Positions 8,971 to 17,385 of a stretch of 64,000 bases of DNA are shown here, piece after piece. Made by a program: the position numbers and the translations under genes. Origin of the DNA: an uncultured Prevotella sp. (GTDB lineage: Bacteria > Bacteroidota > Bacteroidia > Bacteroidales > Bacteroidaceae); contig OMXO01000023.1 in assembly GCA_900315035.1 (NCBI GenBank), forward strand, positions 22,558 to 86,557, written 5' to 3'. Position 1 is the first letter of the stretch; every line of letters starts with the position of its first letter. The notes under the pieces were generated by a model. That model worked only from the letters and a program-made list of their open reading frames with translations, was not told the DNA's origin and did not search any database.

Positions 8971-10902
8971 ATGAAGCTATTTGTCCCTGGCCGCCTTTGT
9001 CTTTTTGGCGAACATACAGACTGGGCAGGTCATTATCGTACGATGAATGCTGATATAGCGCCTGGTGCCGCCATCGTGACAGGTATCGAGCAAGGTATCT
9101 ATGCCGAAGTCGAGAAGTCAAGTGTCTTTGAGATGGTGAGTGATGCCGAAGAGATGAAAGGCGTGTGGCAGAATTTTTCCTGTCGGATGGACGAGGTAGA
9201 ATTAAAACGTATCGCCAAGTCGGGCTCATTCTTCTCATATTGTGCAGGTGTCGTCTCATACATGCTCGAATGGTATAAGGTAGGTGGTGTCCGTATTCGT
9301 ATTACGTCGATGACCCTGCCTATGAAAAGCGGTCTTTCTAGCTCGGCAGCCATCTGTGTACTTGTTGCTCGCGCCTTTAACCAGTTGTATGGCTTGAATC
9401 TGAACACACTGGGTGAGATGAATATCGCCTATCTGGGCGAACTTCGTACGAGTAGCCGTTGTGGTCGTCTGGATCAGGCTTGTGCCTTTGGCGTGAAACC
9501 AAATCTGATGACTTTCGATGGAGATGAGATCGAGGTGCGCTCGCTCAATGTGAAGAAGCATCTTTATTGGGTCTTTGCAGACTTGTGTGCTGAGAAGGAT
9601 ACCATCAAGATCCTTTCTGATCTGAATAAGGCTTATCCATTCCCTGATAGTGATGCTGCCCGAGCAGAGCATGAGGCACTTGGTAAGCTGAACCTTGAGA
9701 TTATCGACAGGGCTGTGAAATATATGGCTGAAGGGGACGCAGAGTCACTTGGAAAGCTGATGAACGAGGCAGAGGCTATCTTCAATGAAAAGGTAGTGCC
9801 GATGTCATCAGCCTTGCAGTCTCCCAAACTGAACGCTGTGCTGGCAGATCCCAAGATTCAACCCTTAGTGTGGGGTGGTAAGGGCGTGGGCTCTCATGGT
9901 GACGGCTCTGTACAGTTCCTGGCACGCAGTGAAGAAGCCCAGAAGCAGTTGGAGGACTATCTGAATAATCAGGGCATGAAAGCGTATTCGCTGACTATCA
10001 AGCCTGTACATACAGTCCGTAAGGCTATCATCCCTGTGGCTGGTTTTGGCACTCGTCTCTATCCGGCCACCCGCGCATTGAAGAAAGACTTCTTCCCGAT
10101 TCCTTGTCCTGATGGCATGGTCCGCCCTGTTATTCTCATCCTGCTTGAGGAACTCGTCAAGAGTGGCATCGAGGAAATTTGTCTGGTGCTTGGCTCTGAG
10201 GAAGAGCGTCAGATGTATGCAGACTTCTTTGAGCGTCCTCTCTCAGATGAACATTTGCGCAAGTTGAACCCTGAAGCTCAAGAATATGAGAACAGGATCC
10301 TGAGCATTGGCAAACGGCTCCGTTATGTTTATCAGCGCGAAAAGCGCGGCTTTGGCCATGCCGTTTATCAGGCGGCTCACTTTGCAGGTAATGAGCCTGT
10401 ACTGCTGATGTTGGGTGACACACTCTATCGTAGTAACACGAGTAAGCCCTGTGCTCTGCAGATGGTCGAAGAATATGAACGCTATAATTGTCTGATGGTC
10501 AGCATCCATCCGATTCCACTCGGAGAGGTGAGTCGCTATGGTATACTTCATGGTGTCTGGGAAGATAATGCACATACTATCCTTAACGTCTCAACGATGT
10601 ATGAGAAACCCAAGGCTAACTATGCAGAGGAGTTCCTCGGTGTTCGTAATAATAATGGTGAAAAGGAGTATTATAGCGTGTTTGGTCAGTATATCCTGAC
10701 ACCAGATGTTTTCGCTCAACTGCATCATGATATCATGCAGGCAGAAATAGAAGAGGATCATGTCAGGGAGATTGAACTGACATCTGCCTTGGAAGCCGTT
10801 CGCCAACGAAGTGGTATGATGGGTATCTGTTTGAATGGCCGTATGTATGATATGGGTAATCCTGCGGCTCTTGCCAGGGCTGTAGAGGAATTCAGCAAAT
10901 AA
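8971..10902 (+). CDS. Fused GHMP sugar kinase / sugar-1-phosphate nucleotidyltransferase
   Basis: A 643-residue two-domain protein. Residues 1 to about 345 are a GHMP kinase: PGRLCLFGEHTDWAG (sugar-binding, galactokinase-like), LPMKSGLSSSAAICVL (ATP loop, 121-127) and GKGVGSHGDGSVQF (third motif). Residues from about 350 on are a GalU-like nucleotidyltransferase: IIPVAGFGTRLYPATRAL, then KKDFFPIP. The arrangement predicts one-polypeptide salvage of a free sugar to sugar-1-phosphate and on to an NDP-sugar. It resembles Bacteroides Fkp in logic, but Fkp carries the pyrophosphorylase first and the kinase last. The sugar and nucleotide are unknown. No stop or frameshift separates the domains. A hairpin terminator follows, then convergent rfbA. 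Confidence 0.88.
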   Translation: MKLFVPGRLCLFGEHTDWAGHYRTMNADIAPGAAIVTGIEQGIYAEVEKSSVFEMVSDAEEMKGVWQNFSCRMDEVELKRIAKSGSFFSYCAGVVSYMLEWYKVGGVRIRITSMTLPMKSGLSSSAAICVLVARAFNQLYGLNLNTLGEMNIAYLGELRTSSRCGRLDQACAFGVKPNLMTFDGDEIEVRSLNVKKHLYWVFADLCAEKDTIKILSDLNKAYPFPDSDAARAEHEALGKLNLEIIDRAVKYMAEGDAESLGKLMNEAEAIFNEKVVPMSSALQSPKLNAVLADPKIQPLVWGGKGVGSHGDGSVQFLARSEEAQKQLEDYLNNQGMKAYSLTIKPVHTVRKAIIPVAGFGTRLYPATRALKKDFFPIPCPDGMVRPVILILLEELVKSGIEEICLVLGSEEERQMYADFFERPLSDEHLRKLNPEAQEYENRILSIGKRLRYVYQREKRGFGHAVYQAAHFAGNEPVLLMLGDTLYRSNTSKPCALQMVEEYERYNCLMVSIHPIPLGEVSRYGILHGVWEDNAHTILNVSTMYEKPKANYAEEFLGVRNNNGEKEYYSVFGQYILTPDVFAQLHHDIMQAEIEEDHVREIELTSALEAVRQRSGMMGICLNGRMYDMGNPAALARAVEEFSK

Positions 10903-10918
10903 ATACAGCAAATAAGAA

Positions 10919-10945
10919 ACCCGCCGTTTGGCGGGTCTTTTTATT
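10919..10945 (+). terminator. Terminator shared by the fusion gene and rfbA
   Basis: Perfect 7-bp stem ACCCGCC/GGCGGGT with a 4-base loop, followed by CTTTTTATTTT. The opposite strand also ends in a T-rich run, so it can serve rfbA, whose stop codon lies inside the T-tract. Confidence 0.85.
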
Positions 10946-11813
10946 TTGTGAGGTTCAACAGGTATTTGCCGTAATCGTTTTTGGCCATAGGCTTGGCAAG
11001 TTCTGCCAGCTGTTCTTTGTTGATCCAACCGCGTTTGTAGGCAATCTCCTCGATGCAGGCAACTTTCAGGCCTTGGCGCTTCTCTATGACCTCAATGAAT
11101 GTTGATGCCTCTGAGAGCGAGTCGTGAGTGCCAGTATCGAGCCAGGCAAAACCGCGCTGTAGGGTTTGTACCATCAGATTCTTGTCTTCTAAATATTTCT
11201 GGTTCACCGTAGTAATCTCCAGTTCTCCACGGGCAGACGGCTTGATGTTCTTTGCTATCTCAACCACACTGTTCGGATAGAAATAGAGTCCTACGACAGC
11301 GTAGTTTGACTTGGGATGCTCTGGCTTCTCCTCAATGCTCAAGCAGTTGCCGTCTTTGTCGAACTCTGCCACACCATAGCGCTCAGGATCGTTCACGTAA
11401 TAGCCGAAAACAGTGGCACGTCCGTTCTGTTCTGCGTTAGCAACAGCCTGTTTCAGCATACCGGTGAATCCGCCACCATAAAAGATGTTGTCGCCAAGAA
11501 CAAGGCAAGCGCAGTCATTGCCAATAAATTTCTCGCCGATAATAAATGCTTGTGCAAGTCCATCAGGTGAGGGCTGCTCAGCATATTCAAAACGGACACC
11601 AAGATCGCTGCCGTCACCAAGCAGACGCTTGAAACCAGGCAGATCATATGGTGTGGAGATAATCAGAATCTCACGTATGCCTGCCAGCATCAAGGTCGAA
11701 ATGGGATAATAAATCATCGGCTTGTCAAAGATGGGAATCAATTGCTTGCTGATACCTTTTGTGATAGGGTAGAGGCGCGTGCCTGAACCACCTGCTAATA
11801 CAATTCCTTTCAT
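10941..11813 (-). CDS. rfbA: glucose-1-phosphate thymidylyltransferase
   Basis: A 290-residue nucleotidyltransferase, the normal RmlA length. It has [20 protein letters not shown] (nucleotide loop), [16 protein letters not shown], and [11 protein letters not shown] with the catalytic aspartate. The C-terminal [14 protein letters not shown] is the RmlA allosteric/dimer region. It makes dTDP-glucose, the first step to dTDP-rhamnose. It stands alone with its own -7 box (11837-11844) and is convergent with the kinase fusion. rfbB and rfbC are not in the window. Confidence 0.95.
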   Translation of the reverse strand: MKGIVLAGGSGTRLYPITKGISKQLIPIFDKPMIYYPISTLMLAGIREILIISTPYDLPGFKRLLGDGSDLGVRFEYAEQPSPDGLAQAFIIGEKFIGNDCACLVLGDNIFYGGGFTGMLKQAVANAEQNGRATVFGYYVNDPERYGVAEFDKDGNCLSIEEKPEHPKSNYAVVGLYFYPNSVVEIAKNIKPSARGELEITTVNQKYLEDKNLMVQTLQRGFAWLDTGTHDSLSEASTFIEVIEKRQGLKVACIEEIAYKRGWINKEQLAELAKPMAKNDYGKYLLNLTK

Positions 11814-11836
11814 GATGTTTATGAGTTTGTTGGGTG

Positions 11837-11844
11837 CAAAGATA
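11837..11844 (-). promoter_or_regulatory. -7 promoter box for rfbA
   Basis: The minus strand reads TATCTTTG, 23 bases before the rfbA ATG at 11813. Confidence 0.6.
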
Positions 11845-11929
11845 GTGTTTTTTATTCACAAAGTATACAAAGGGGGCGAAAAATTGCGAATAATTTGTAC
11901 TTTACATAACCTTTATGGATATTTTTTTG

Positions 11930-11937
11930 TAATTTTG
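11930..11937 (+). promoter_or_regulatory. -7 promoter box for the 206-residue hypothetical gene
   Basis: TAATTTTG, 29 bases before the ATG at 11967, in an AT-rich divergent region with rfbA. Confidence 0.6.
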
Positions 11938-11966
11938 CACACGAAATTTGATTTGATAAAGTTATT

Positions 11967-12587
11967 ATGGGATTTTGGAATAAATTATTCGGAAATAGTG
12001 ACGAAAAGAAAGTTGGCGGCATGGAAGACTTCATGACCCTTATCCGTGTGTATTTCCAGGCAGCGATGGCTGCTGACCTCGGAATTACTAATTTGGCAGC
12101 ACTGCCTGATTTACGGGTCTTTAAGGCAACATTGAAGGTTCCTACAGTCAATAATAAACTCGGTGTAGGTGAGCGAACCCGTTGTAAGAAGATGCTCATA
12201 GATATGTATGGTATGGAGGACAGCTTCTTCAAGGAAATCGATTCAAGCCTGCGTAAGCGTTGTAAAAAGGTGCAGGATGCACAGACCTATCTGCTTCAGT
12301 TCCAAGGCTTCACACAGGACATCATGATGCTGACAGGTAATCTGATGAAGTTCAAACTTCGTCTGCCAGGCTTTATGAAGAAAGCCCTCTATTCGATGAC
12401 AGAAAAGACAGTGAATGACATCTTTACCAAAAACGATTTCTCGGATGCCTCTGTGATGAAAACCGTGGTGGCTGTGCGTGAATATAACCGCCGTTTAGGT
12501 TTCTCGCAGAAGTGGGTCACAGACTTTGTGTATAAAGTGGTGATGCTGGCAAAGAAAGAACCAAGACCTTCTGGTGACGATCAATAA
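11967..12587 (+). CDS. Conserved hypothetical protein, 206 residues
   Basis: I do not recognise a named family. The protein starts MGFWNKLFGNSDEKK, a soluble amphipathic start without signal peptide. It is basic and helical, with a central KKMLIDMYGMEDSFFKEID block and a RKRCKKVQDAQTYLL helix. No cysteine pairs, nucleotide loops or catalytic motifs stand out, and no strong membrane segment is visible. It has its own promoter and a weak hairpin after it, so it is probably monocistronic. Length and clean coding pattern support a real gene. Confidence 0.7.
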   Translation: MGFWNKLFGNSDEKKVGGMEDFMTLIRVYFQAAMAADLGITNLAALPDLRVFKATLKVPTVNNKLGVGERTRCKKMLIDMYGMEDSFFKEIDSSLRKRCKKVQDAQTYLLQFQGFTQDIMMLTGNLMKFKLRLPGFMKKALYSMTEKTVNDIFTKNDFSDASVMKTVVAVREYNRRLGFSQKWVTDFVYKVVMLAKKEPRPSGDDQ

Positions 12588-12596
12588 ATTAAATTT

Positions 12597-12630
12597 TCTT
12601 AAAAGATAGGCCCGACCTAATTCTTTAAGA
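12597..12630 (+). terminator. Possible terminator hairpin after the 206-residue gene
   Basis: Imperfect inverted repeat: left arm TCTTAAAAGATAGG, right arm CCTAATTCTTTAAGA, 5-base loop, then AAGATTTTAT. One arm has an unpaired base and the T-run is short. Confidence 0.4.
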
Positions 12631-12641
12631 AAGATTTTATA

Positions 12642-12649
12642 TAATTTTG
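12642..12649 (+). promoter_or_regulatory. -7 promoter box for the coiled-coil/zapA/rny unit
   Basis: TAATTTTG, 19 bases before the ATG at 12669. Confidence 0.6.
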
Positions 12650-12668
12650 TACAGCAAATAGTTACGTA

Positions 12669-12965
12669 ATGAATCCAAACGAGAAGGCAATATCTACTTT
12701 CGAGACCCGTGTACGGCAGATGATTCTTCGTTTTCAGGAATTGAAGAAGGAGAATCAGGAGTTGTATTCGATAGTTGAGAAAAATGAACAGGCTATCAAA
12801 GACCTTCAGGATAAACTGACTCAGGCGGACAACGACTATAACTCGCTAAAGATGGCTAAAATGATGGAAATCACTGATGGTGACTTGGAAGGAGCAAAGG
12901 CGCGGATTTCCAAGATGATCAGGGAAGTGAACAAGTGCATCACCATCTTAAGCGGTGAACAGTGA
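12669..12965 (+). CDS. Small coiled-coil protein upstream of ZapA
   Basis: A 98-residue charged protein whose first two thirds form a heptad-rich helix (RQMILRFQELKKENQELYS, then KNEQAIKDLQDKLTQ). The tail is shorter and less charged. No signal or enzymatic motif is present. The gene overlaps zapA by 11 bases, so the two are translated together. By size, coiled coil and linkage it may be a ZapA partner with the role of ZapB in proteobacteria; this is inference from context, not a sequence match. Confidence 0.7.
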   Translation: MNPNEKAISTFETRVRQMILRFQELKKENQELYSIVEKNEQAIKDLQDKLTQADNDYNSLKMAKMMEITDGDLEGAKARISKMIREVNKCITILSGEQ

Positions 12966-13275
12966 AATAAGAAAAATAGCAGAAGTGAACAGTGAGAAAC
13001 TCCATATAAGGCTGCACGTTTATGATGAGGAAATCGAAGTGACCATTCCTCGTCAAGACGAAGAATACTATCGTAAGGCAGCCAAGCTCATAACAGACCG
13101 TTATAATGCCTATGCACAGGCTTATAAAGGTAAGAAGGGCGAGCATACTATCGCGTTGATGACGCTGATAGACATCGCTCTGTTGTTTGAGCGGGAGAGT
13201 GCCAAGAATGACACGGCTCCCTATGATGATGTTCTTACCAAGTTGACTTCTGAGATTGAGGAAGCAATGAAGTAA
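12955..13275 (+). CDS. zapA: cell division protein ZapA
   Basis: A 106-residue protein with the ZapA fold pattern: a short beta start (LHIRLHVYDEEIEVTIP), then EEYYRKAAKLITDRYNAYAQ and a C-terminal helix with LIDIALLFERESAKND. ZapA binds FtsZ and bundles protofilaments at the division ring. The longest frame starts at GTG 12955. A second GTG with the same 11-base context (GTGAACAGTGA) lies at 12985 and gives a 96-residue protein closer to the family's usual N-terminus. It sits between the coiled-coil gene and RNase Y in one unit. Confidence 0.85.
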   Translation: MNSEIRKIAEVNSEKLHIRLHVYDEEIEVTIPRQDEEYYRKAAKLITDRYNAYAQAYKGKKGEHTIALMTLIDIALLFERESAKNDTAPYDDVLTKLTSEIEEAMK

Positions 13276-13306
13276 GAGTAATCATCTTTAACAATATAGA
13301 TTTAAT

Positions 13307-14848
13307 ATGGATTTAATTTTTGTACTACTGATTGCCGCTGGCGCCCTCGCTTTAGGAGGCGTCTGTGGATATTTAATTTTCCGTTATGTCCTGAAAGGGA
13401 AATATCAGGAGATGATCGATGCTGCAGAAAAGCAGGCGGAGGTCATCAGAGAAAAGAAACTGCTTGAAGTAAAAGAGAAGTTCCTCAATAAAAAGAGTGA
13501 ACTAGAGAAGGAGGTTCAGCAACGTAATCAACACATCCAGCAAAGTGAGAACAAGTTGAAGCAGCGCGAAATATCGTTGAATCAGCGTCAGGAGGAGTTG
13601 GGACGTAAAAAGAATGAACTTGACAATCAGCAACAGCGCATCGATAATGAGAAGAAACTCCTTTCTGTAAAAGCAGAAGAGCTGGAGAAGATGCAGCTGA
13701 AGGAGCGTGAAAAACTTGAGGAAGTATCTGGACTGAGTGCTGAAGAAGCAAAGACGCGTTTGGTGGAGTCGATGAAAGATGAGGCCAAAACTGCTGCAGC
13801 CAGTTATATCAACGAGATTATGGACGAGGCGAAACTCAATGCAAACCAGCAGGCACGTAAGATAGTGATTCAGACAATCCAGCGTGTGGCTACAGAAACG
13901 GCTATTGAGAATTCTGTCAGTGTTTTCCATATTGACAACGACGAGGTTAAAGGACGTATTATTGGACGAGAAGGACGCAATATTCGTGCTTTAGAGGCCG
14001 CTGCAGGTGTCGAAATTGTTGTTGACGATACGCCTGAAGCTATTGTTATCTCAGGTTTTGATCCTGTTCGTCGTGAGGTTTGCCGTCTGGCACTTCATCA
14101 GCTTGTTAGTGACGGACGTATTCACCCTGCCCGTATCGAGGAGGTCGTCGCTAAGGTGAAGAAACAACTCGACAACGAGATTATTGAGACTGGAAAGCGG
14201 ACAGCTATCGACTTGGGTATCCATGGCCTGCATCCAGAACTTATCCGCATTATCGGTAAGATGAAATATCGTTCATCTTATGGACAGAATCTGTTACAGC
14301 ATGCACGTGAGACTGCAAATCTTTGTGCAGTGATGGCTTCTGAGTTGGGACTGAATCCGAAGAAGGCTAAACGTGCTGGATTGCTTCATGATATTGGTAA
14401 AGTGCCCGATGAGGAAAGTGAATTGCCACACGCTATTTACGGTGCGAAACTCGCTGAGAAATTCAAGGAGAAGCCAGATATCTGCAATGCGATTGGTGCG
14501 CATCATGATGAGATGGAGATGCAGACGTTGCTTGCACCGATTGTTCAGGTTTGTGATGCTATCAGTGGTGCCCGTCCTGGTGCCCGTCGTGAGATCGTTG
14601 AGGCTTATATCAAACGCCTGAATGATTTGGAGGCTATCGCAATGAGTTACCCAGGTGTGACAAAGACTTATGCAATACAAGCTGGTCGTGAACTTCGTGT
14701 CATTGTTGGTGCTGACAAGATGAACGATGCAGAGAGTGAGGCTCTGAGTGCGGATATCGCCACAAAGATTCAAAACGAAATGACTTATCCGGGACAGGTG
14801 AAGATCACTGTCATCCGAGAGACAAGGTCTGTTGCATATGCCAAATAA
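13307..14848 (+). CDS. rny: ribonuclease Y
   Basis: A 513-residue membrane-anchored endoribonuclease with the standard order. One N-terminal transmembrane helix (about residues 4-24) is followed by a long coiled coil (about 25-190), a KH RNA-binding domain ([20 protein letters not shown]), then an HD domain with [14 protein letters not shown] and GAHHDEME metal ligands. It starts decay of many mRNAs. It lies 31 bases after zapA and is followed by a 10-bp-stem terminator, so coiled-coil/zapA/rny looks like one operon ending here. Confidence 0.96.
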   Translation: MDLIFVLLIAAGALALGGVCGYLIFRYVLKGKYQEMIDAAEKQAEVIREKKLLEVKEKFLNKKSELEKEVQQRNQHIQQSENKLKQREISLNQRQEELGRKKNELDNQQQRIDNEKKLLSVKAEELEKMQLKEREKLEEVSGLSAEEAKTRLVESMKDEAKTAAASYINEIMDEAKLNANQQARKIVIQTIQRVATETAIENSVSVFHIDNDEVKGRIIGREGRNIRALEAAAGVEIVVDDTPEAIVISGFDPVRREVCRLALHQLVSDGRIHPARIEEVVAKVKKQLDNEIIETGKRTAIDLGIHGLHPELIRIIGKMKYRSSYGQNLLQHARETANLCAVMASELGLNPKKAKRAGLLHDIGKVPDEESELPHAIYGAKLAEKFKEKPDICNAIGAHHDEMEMQTLLAPIVQVCDAISGARPGARREIVEAYIKRLNDLEAIAMSYPGVTKTYAIQAGRELRVIVGADKMNDAESEALSADIATKIQNEMTYPGQVKITVIRETRSVAYAK

Positions 14849-14853
14849 AATGA

Positions 14854-14883
14854 GAATCCCGCCAATTGGCGGGATTCTTGTTT
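14854..14883 (+). terminator. Terminator between rny and the FMN-protein operon
   Basis: Perfect 10-bp stem GAATCCCGCC/GGCGGGATTC with AATT loop, followed by TTGTTT. It lies between two convergent units; in the minus direction the stem is followed by TCATTTTATTTG, so it may stop both. Confidence 0.85.
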
Positions 14884-14912
14884 ATGATAGGAAAGATAAC
14901 TATTACATCTTT

Positions 14913-15302
14913 TTACTTATGGCTCTGGTAATAGTCGATGGCAAGCTGAACATTCTGGATGACTGCGGTAGAGGAATAAGTCGCTCCTGTTACAGCATCG
15001 ACCTGCAAAGTCTTGGCATTCTTTACTTTGAGACCATTCCATTTGTCTTGTAGTTCTTTCTTTACTTTGGCGTAGTATTTTGGCGATTCAACGTTTTTCA
15101 AGAACTCAATCTTCTCCACTTTATTATTCTTGATATATACTTTTAGTGGGGTGGGTCCATTGTAACCCTCAATATCTTTGCCAATAGTAGTGGTGTTAAT
15201 AATATAGACCCCATTCTCCTTTATCATAGTGTCATTGTTAGTCGTAAAACCTTGCAAAGCAAGAACACCAACGATAATGATAATTGCTCTTTTAAAAATC
15301 AT
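14913..15302 (-). CDS. Exported FMN-binding domain protein
   Basis: A 129-residue protein with an N-terminal hydrophobic segment (RAIIIIVGVLALQGF) that looks like a signal peptide or anchor. An FMN-binding domain as in NqrC/RnfG follows. VDAVTGATYSS at about 101-111 matches the ApbE flavinylation motif, in which Thr108 would carry FMN through a phosphoester bond. Such small proteins relay electrons on the outer face of the inner membrane. It is the last gene of the minus-strand operon that starts with the SpoIIAB-like kinase, 14 bases after the Rid-family gene. No ApbE gene is in the window. Confidence 0.8.
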   Translation of the reverse strand: MIFKRAIIIIVGVLALQGFTTNNDTMIKENGVYIINTTTIGKDIEGYNGPTPLKVYIKNNKVEKIEFLKNVESPKYYAKVKKELQDKWNGLKVKNAKTLQVDAVTGATYSSTAVIQNVQLAIDYYQSHK

Positions 15303-15316
15303 TTTTATCAGTTTGA

Positions 15317-16459
15317 TTAAAATTTGGGCAGGTTGGGAAGTTCGATGGTTTTAACTGCCATGCATTCCATTTCAATCAGCCATCCTGAACGACAGACGGG
15401 AGCGTGGACAATGATATAGGGCTTGCCAGGGAATTGTGTATCAAAAACGTTCCTTACCAAATCGTAGTCTGCAATGTCACGTAAATACACCACCATCTCC
15501 CCAACTTCGTCAAAAGAACAATCTGCCTCCTTGAGCAGAACTTCCACATTTTCTATCATGCGTTGTGTCTGCTTCTCGATGTCTTTGGGAAACATGATTT
15601 CGCCCTTGTTATTGATGGAGGCTGTACCTGAGATAAATACGTGGCGACGATCGGCATAGTCAATATAGGTGCCACGCTCGAAACTGACACCATAATCGCT
15701 GGTACGGTTTAGGTGGGTAGGAGCGTAAAGGTAGTGAATCTGTTCTTGCTTGATGCCTGCAACAGCATAATTGTCCATTTGTGTGAGAACATTAGGATCC
15801 TGCTGTCGTCCACCAATGCCTGTAGAAGAGATAAAGTGGGTATGAACAGTGAGGCCTTGGGTGAAAAATACTTGGTTCCTAGCACGAACAACACCACCAT
15901 AATTCAGGTCAATATCATTTACGAAAAGCCATGTGCGGATGCAATTCTCAGATAGCGTACAGCCTTCTTCTGCCAATTGCATAATATACTCGTTGAAGAG
16001 TAATCGCATCTGGTATTCAGAATTCGCAGCAAGGTTGTGGGCTGAGGCATTGAACAGATGACGGAACTCTCCGTGACTTACTTCGTAGAGTCCACTTTTG
16101 GTTATACTTGTTTGAATGTTAGTCATCAGATATACCCAGAGAGCAATCTTAGTGCCATCAAGCGGAGCCTGTTGTATGATACTTTTGGCGCAATCCGTGA
16201 CATCTGCCATGATGACATCGTCAGCTTGGTTGGCAGCATCACTCAGAAAGTAACGCTTAAATACGGCTCGTGCATTGGGTATTTGGCTTAATAATCCGTT
16301 ATAAGCATTCATCACGGCCTCAAGTTGCTTGGCATATGGCATCCCCTTCTCGACGACGTGAATCATCGCATGGTATTCTTTAACCTCAGTGCCATTGTCA
16401 AAGCAAAACACATCGGCTGAGGCATCTTCGTAAGTATAATGTGAGAGGTTTTCGTTCAT
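15317..16459 (-). CDS. Rid/YjgF-like two-domain protein (chorismatase-like?)
   Basis: A 380-residue soluble protein. The C-terminal part (from about residue 255) has Rid/YjgF features: RHVFISGTASINNKGEIM, a long helix with QTQRMIENVEVLLKEA, and FPGKPYIIVHAPVCRSGWLI. The N-terminal half is a second domain of about 250 residues with no clear motif. Size and layout recall the FkbO/Hyg5 chorismatase group, whose domains have YjgF folds, but the active site was not verified. The ATG at 16459 is preferred over an adjacent TTG. It lies 8 bases after the LuxR-type gene and is cotranscribed with the partner-switch genes. Confidence 0.65.
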   Translation of the reverse strand: MNENLSHYTYEDASADVFCFDNGTEVKEYHAMIHVVEKGMPYAKQLEAVMNAYNGLLSQIPNARAVFKRYFLSDAANQADDVIMADVTDCAKSIIQQAPLDGTKIALWVYLMTNIQTSITKSGLYEVSHGEFRHLFNASAHNLAANSEYQMRLLFNEYIMQLAEEGCTLSENCIRTWLFVNDIDLNYGGVVRARNQVFFTQGLTVHTHFISSTGIGGRQQDPNVLTQMDNYAVAGIKQEQIHYLYAPTHLNRTSDYGVSFERGTYIDYADRRHVFISGTASINNKGEIMFPKDIEKQTQRMIENVEVLLKEADCSFDEVGEMVVYLRDIADYDLVRNVFDTQFPGKPYIIVHAPVCRSGWLIEMECMAVKTIELPNLPKF

Positions 16460-16467
16460 CAAACCTG

Positions 16468-17073
16468 TTAGATTTTATTAATGTCAACATAACCGTGCAT
16501 CACGGCATAGATGGTCAGTGCGCTTACACTCTTCATCCCTAGCTTGTCCATAATGTTCTTTCGGTGAGTGATAACAGTAGCGAGACCGATGTTCAACTTG
16601 TCAGCAATTTCTTTATTGATAAAACCTTGAACAATCAGAGACATGACCTCGATTTCTCTGTCGCTCAATATTTTCTGTTTCAGAATATTCGGCATTGGTG
16701 GTAAGTTCTTCCCATCGCCATGAGCGTGCTGCTGAAGCATAAGGATACTACGTACAAGCTCCTTCTCAGGAACATTGGTGCAGAGACAGTTGAAATCCGA
16801 CAATTGTGACATCGTGTCGAGCGACAGTGTCAGAACTATTGTTTTCCTCCTATGCTCTGTGAAAAAGTCCTTATTCTCAAGTACAATATTCATGGCTACA
16901 AAATAGTGGAAATAGTCATCGGGCTTGTTAACCATTAGTTCCACAAACGAACCAAAAGTATCCACTCTCATAATAGGCAGAACATTTTGTAATATCTGCT
17001 TAAGCCCCAACACCGTTAGGGTGTTGGGGTCTATGATGGCAACCTTCGGTCGGCCGGAGTTGCTATTATGCAT
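16468..17073 (-). CDS. LuxR-type transcription regulator with degenerate receiver
   Basis: A 201-residue protein. Residues 134-200 are a LuxR/FixJ helix-turn-helix: ILSDREIEVMSLIVQGFINK, then EIADKLNIGLATVITHRKNI. The N-terminal 115 residues have receiver-like spacing (VAIIDPNTLTVLGLKQIL). However, the phosphoacceptor position in the beta-3 region (HYFVAMNIVL) is not aspartate and the usual acidic pair is reduced to one residue. It probably does not work by phosphorylation. The ATG at 17073 overlaps the STAS stop by 8 bases; a TTG at 17085 would add four residues. Coupling to the kinase/antagonist pair suggests it belongs to the same signalling unit. Confidence 0.82.
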   Translation of the reverse strand: MHNSNSGRPKVAIIDPNTLTVLGLKQILQNVLPIMRVDTFGSFVELMVNKPDDYFHYFVAMNIVLENKDFFTEHRRKTIVLTLSLDTMSQLSDFNCLCTNVPEKELVRSILMLQQHAHGDGKNLPPMPNILKQKILSDREIEVMSLIVQGFINKEIADKLNIGLATVITHRKNIMDKLGMKSVSALTIYAVMHGYVDINKI

Positions 17074-17374
17074 TCCTGATTTCAAACAGATTGAAGAATC
17101 CGGTCATCATGAAGACTTTCCGAATCTCGTCATTGATGTTCTCAATGATGATTTTCCCACCTTTGGCAGAAGCCTCCTTACGGAGTGTCAGGAACAGGCG
17201 AAGGCCAGAACTACTGATATACTCAAGCTTAGTGCAATCGAGTATGATCTCTTTGTCTGCATTCTCCAGAAGCGGATTAATCTCCTGTTGAGCCTTTACT
17301 GCTGCAGGGGTGTCGAGACGTCCGTCGAAATTGGCTCTCATTCCACCATCCTGTTCTTTGATTTCGATAGTCAT
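17066..17374 (-). CDS. STAS-domain anti-anti-sigma factor
   Basis: A 102-residue single STAS domain of the SpoIIAA/RsbV type. The phosphorylation loop DCTKLEYISSSGLRLFL is intact, with the target serine in the SSSG stretch (54-56). In known systems the unphosphorylated antagonist binds the SpoIIAB/RsbW-type kinase and frees its partner; phosphorylation by the kinase ends this. The kinase gene lies 11 bases upstream. No SpoIIE/RsbU phosphatase gene is adjacent, so the activating input is missing from this locus. Confidence 0.88.
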   Translation of the reverse strand: MTIEIKEQDGGMRANFDGRLDTPAAVKAQQEINPLLENADKEIILDCTKLEYISSSGLRLFLTLRKEASAKGGKIIIENINDEIRKVFMMTGFFNLFEIRNA

Positions 17375-17385
17375 AGTGTTTTATT

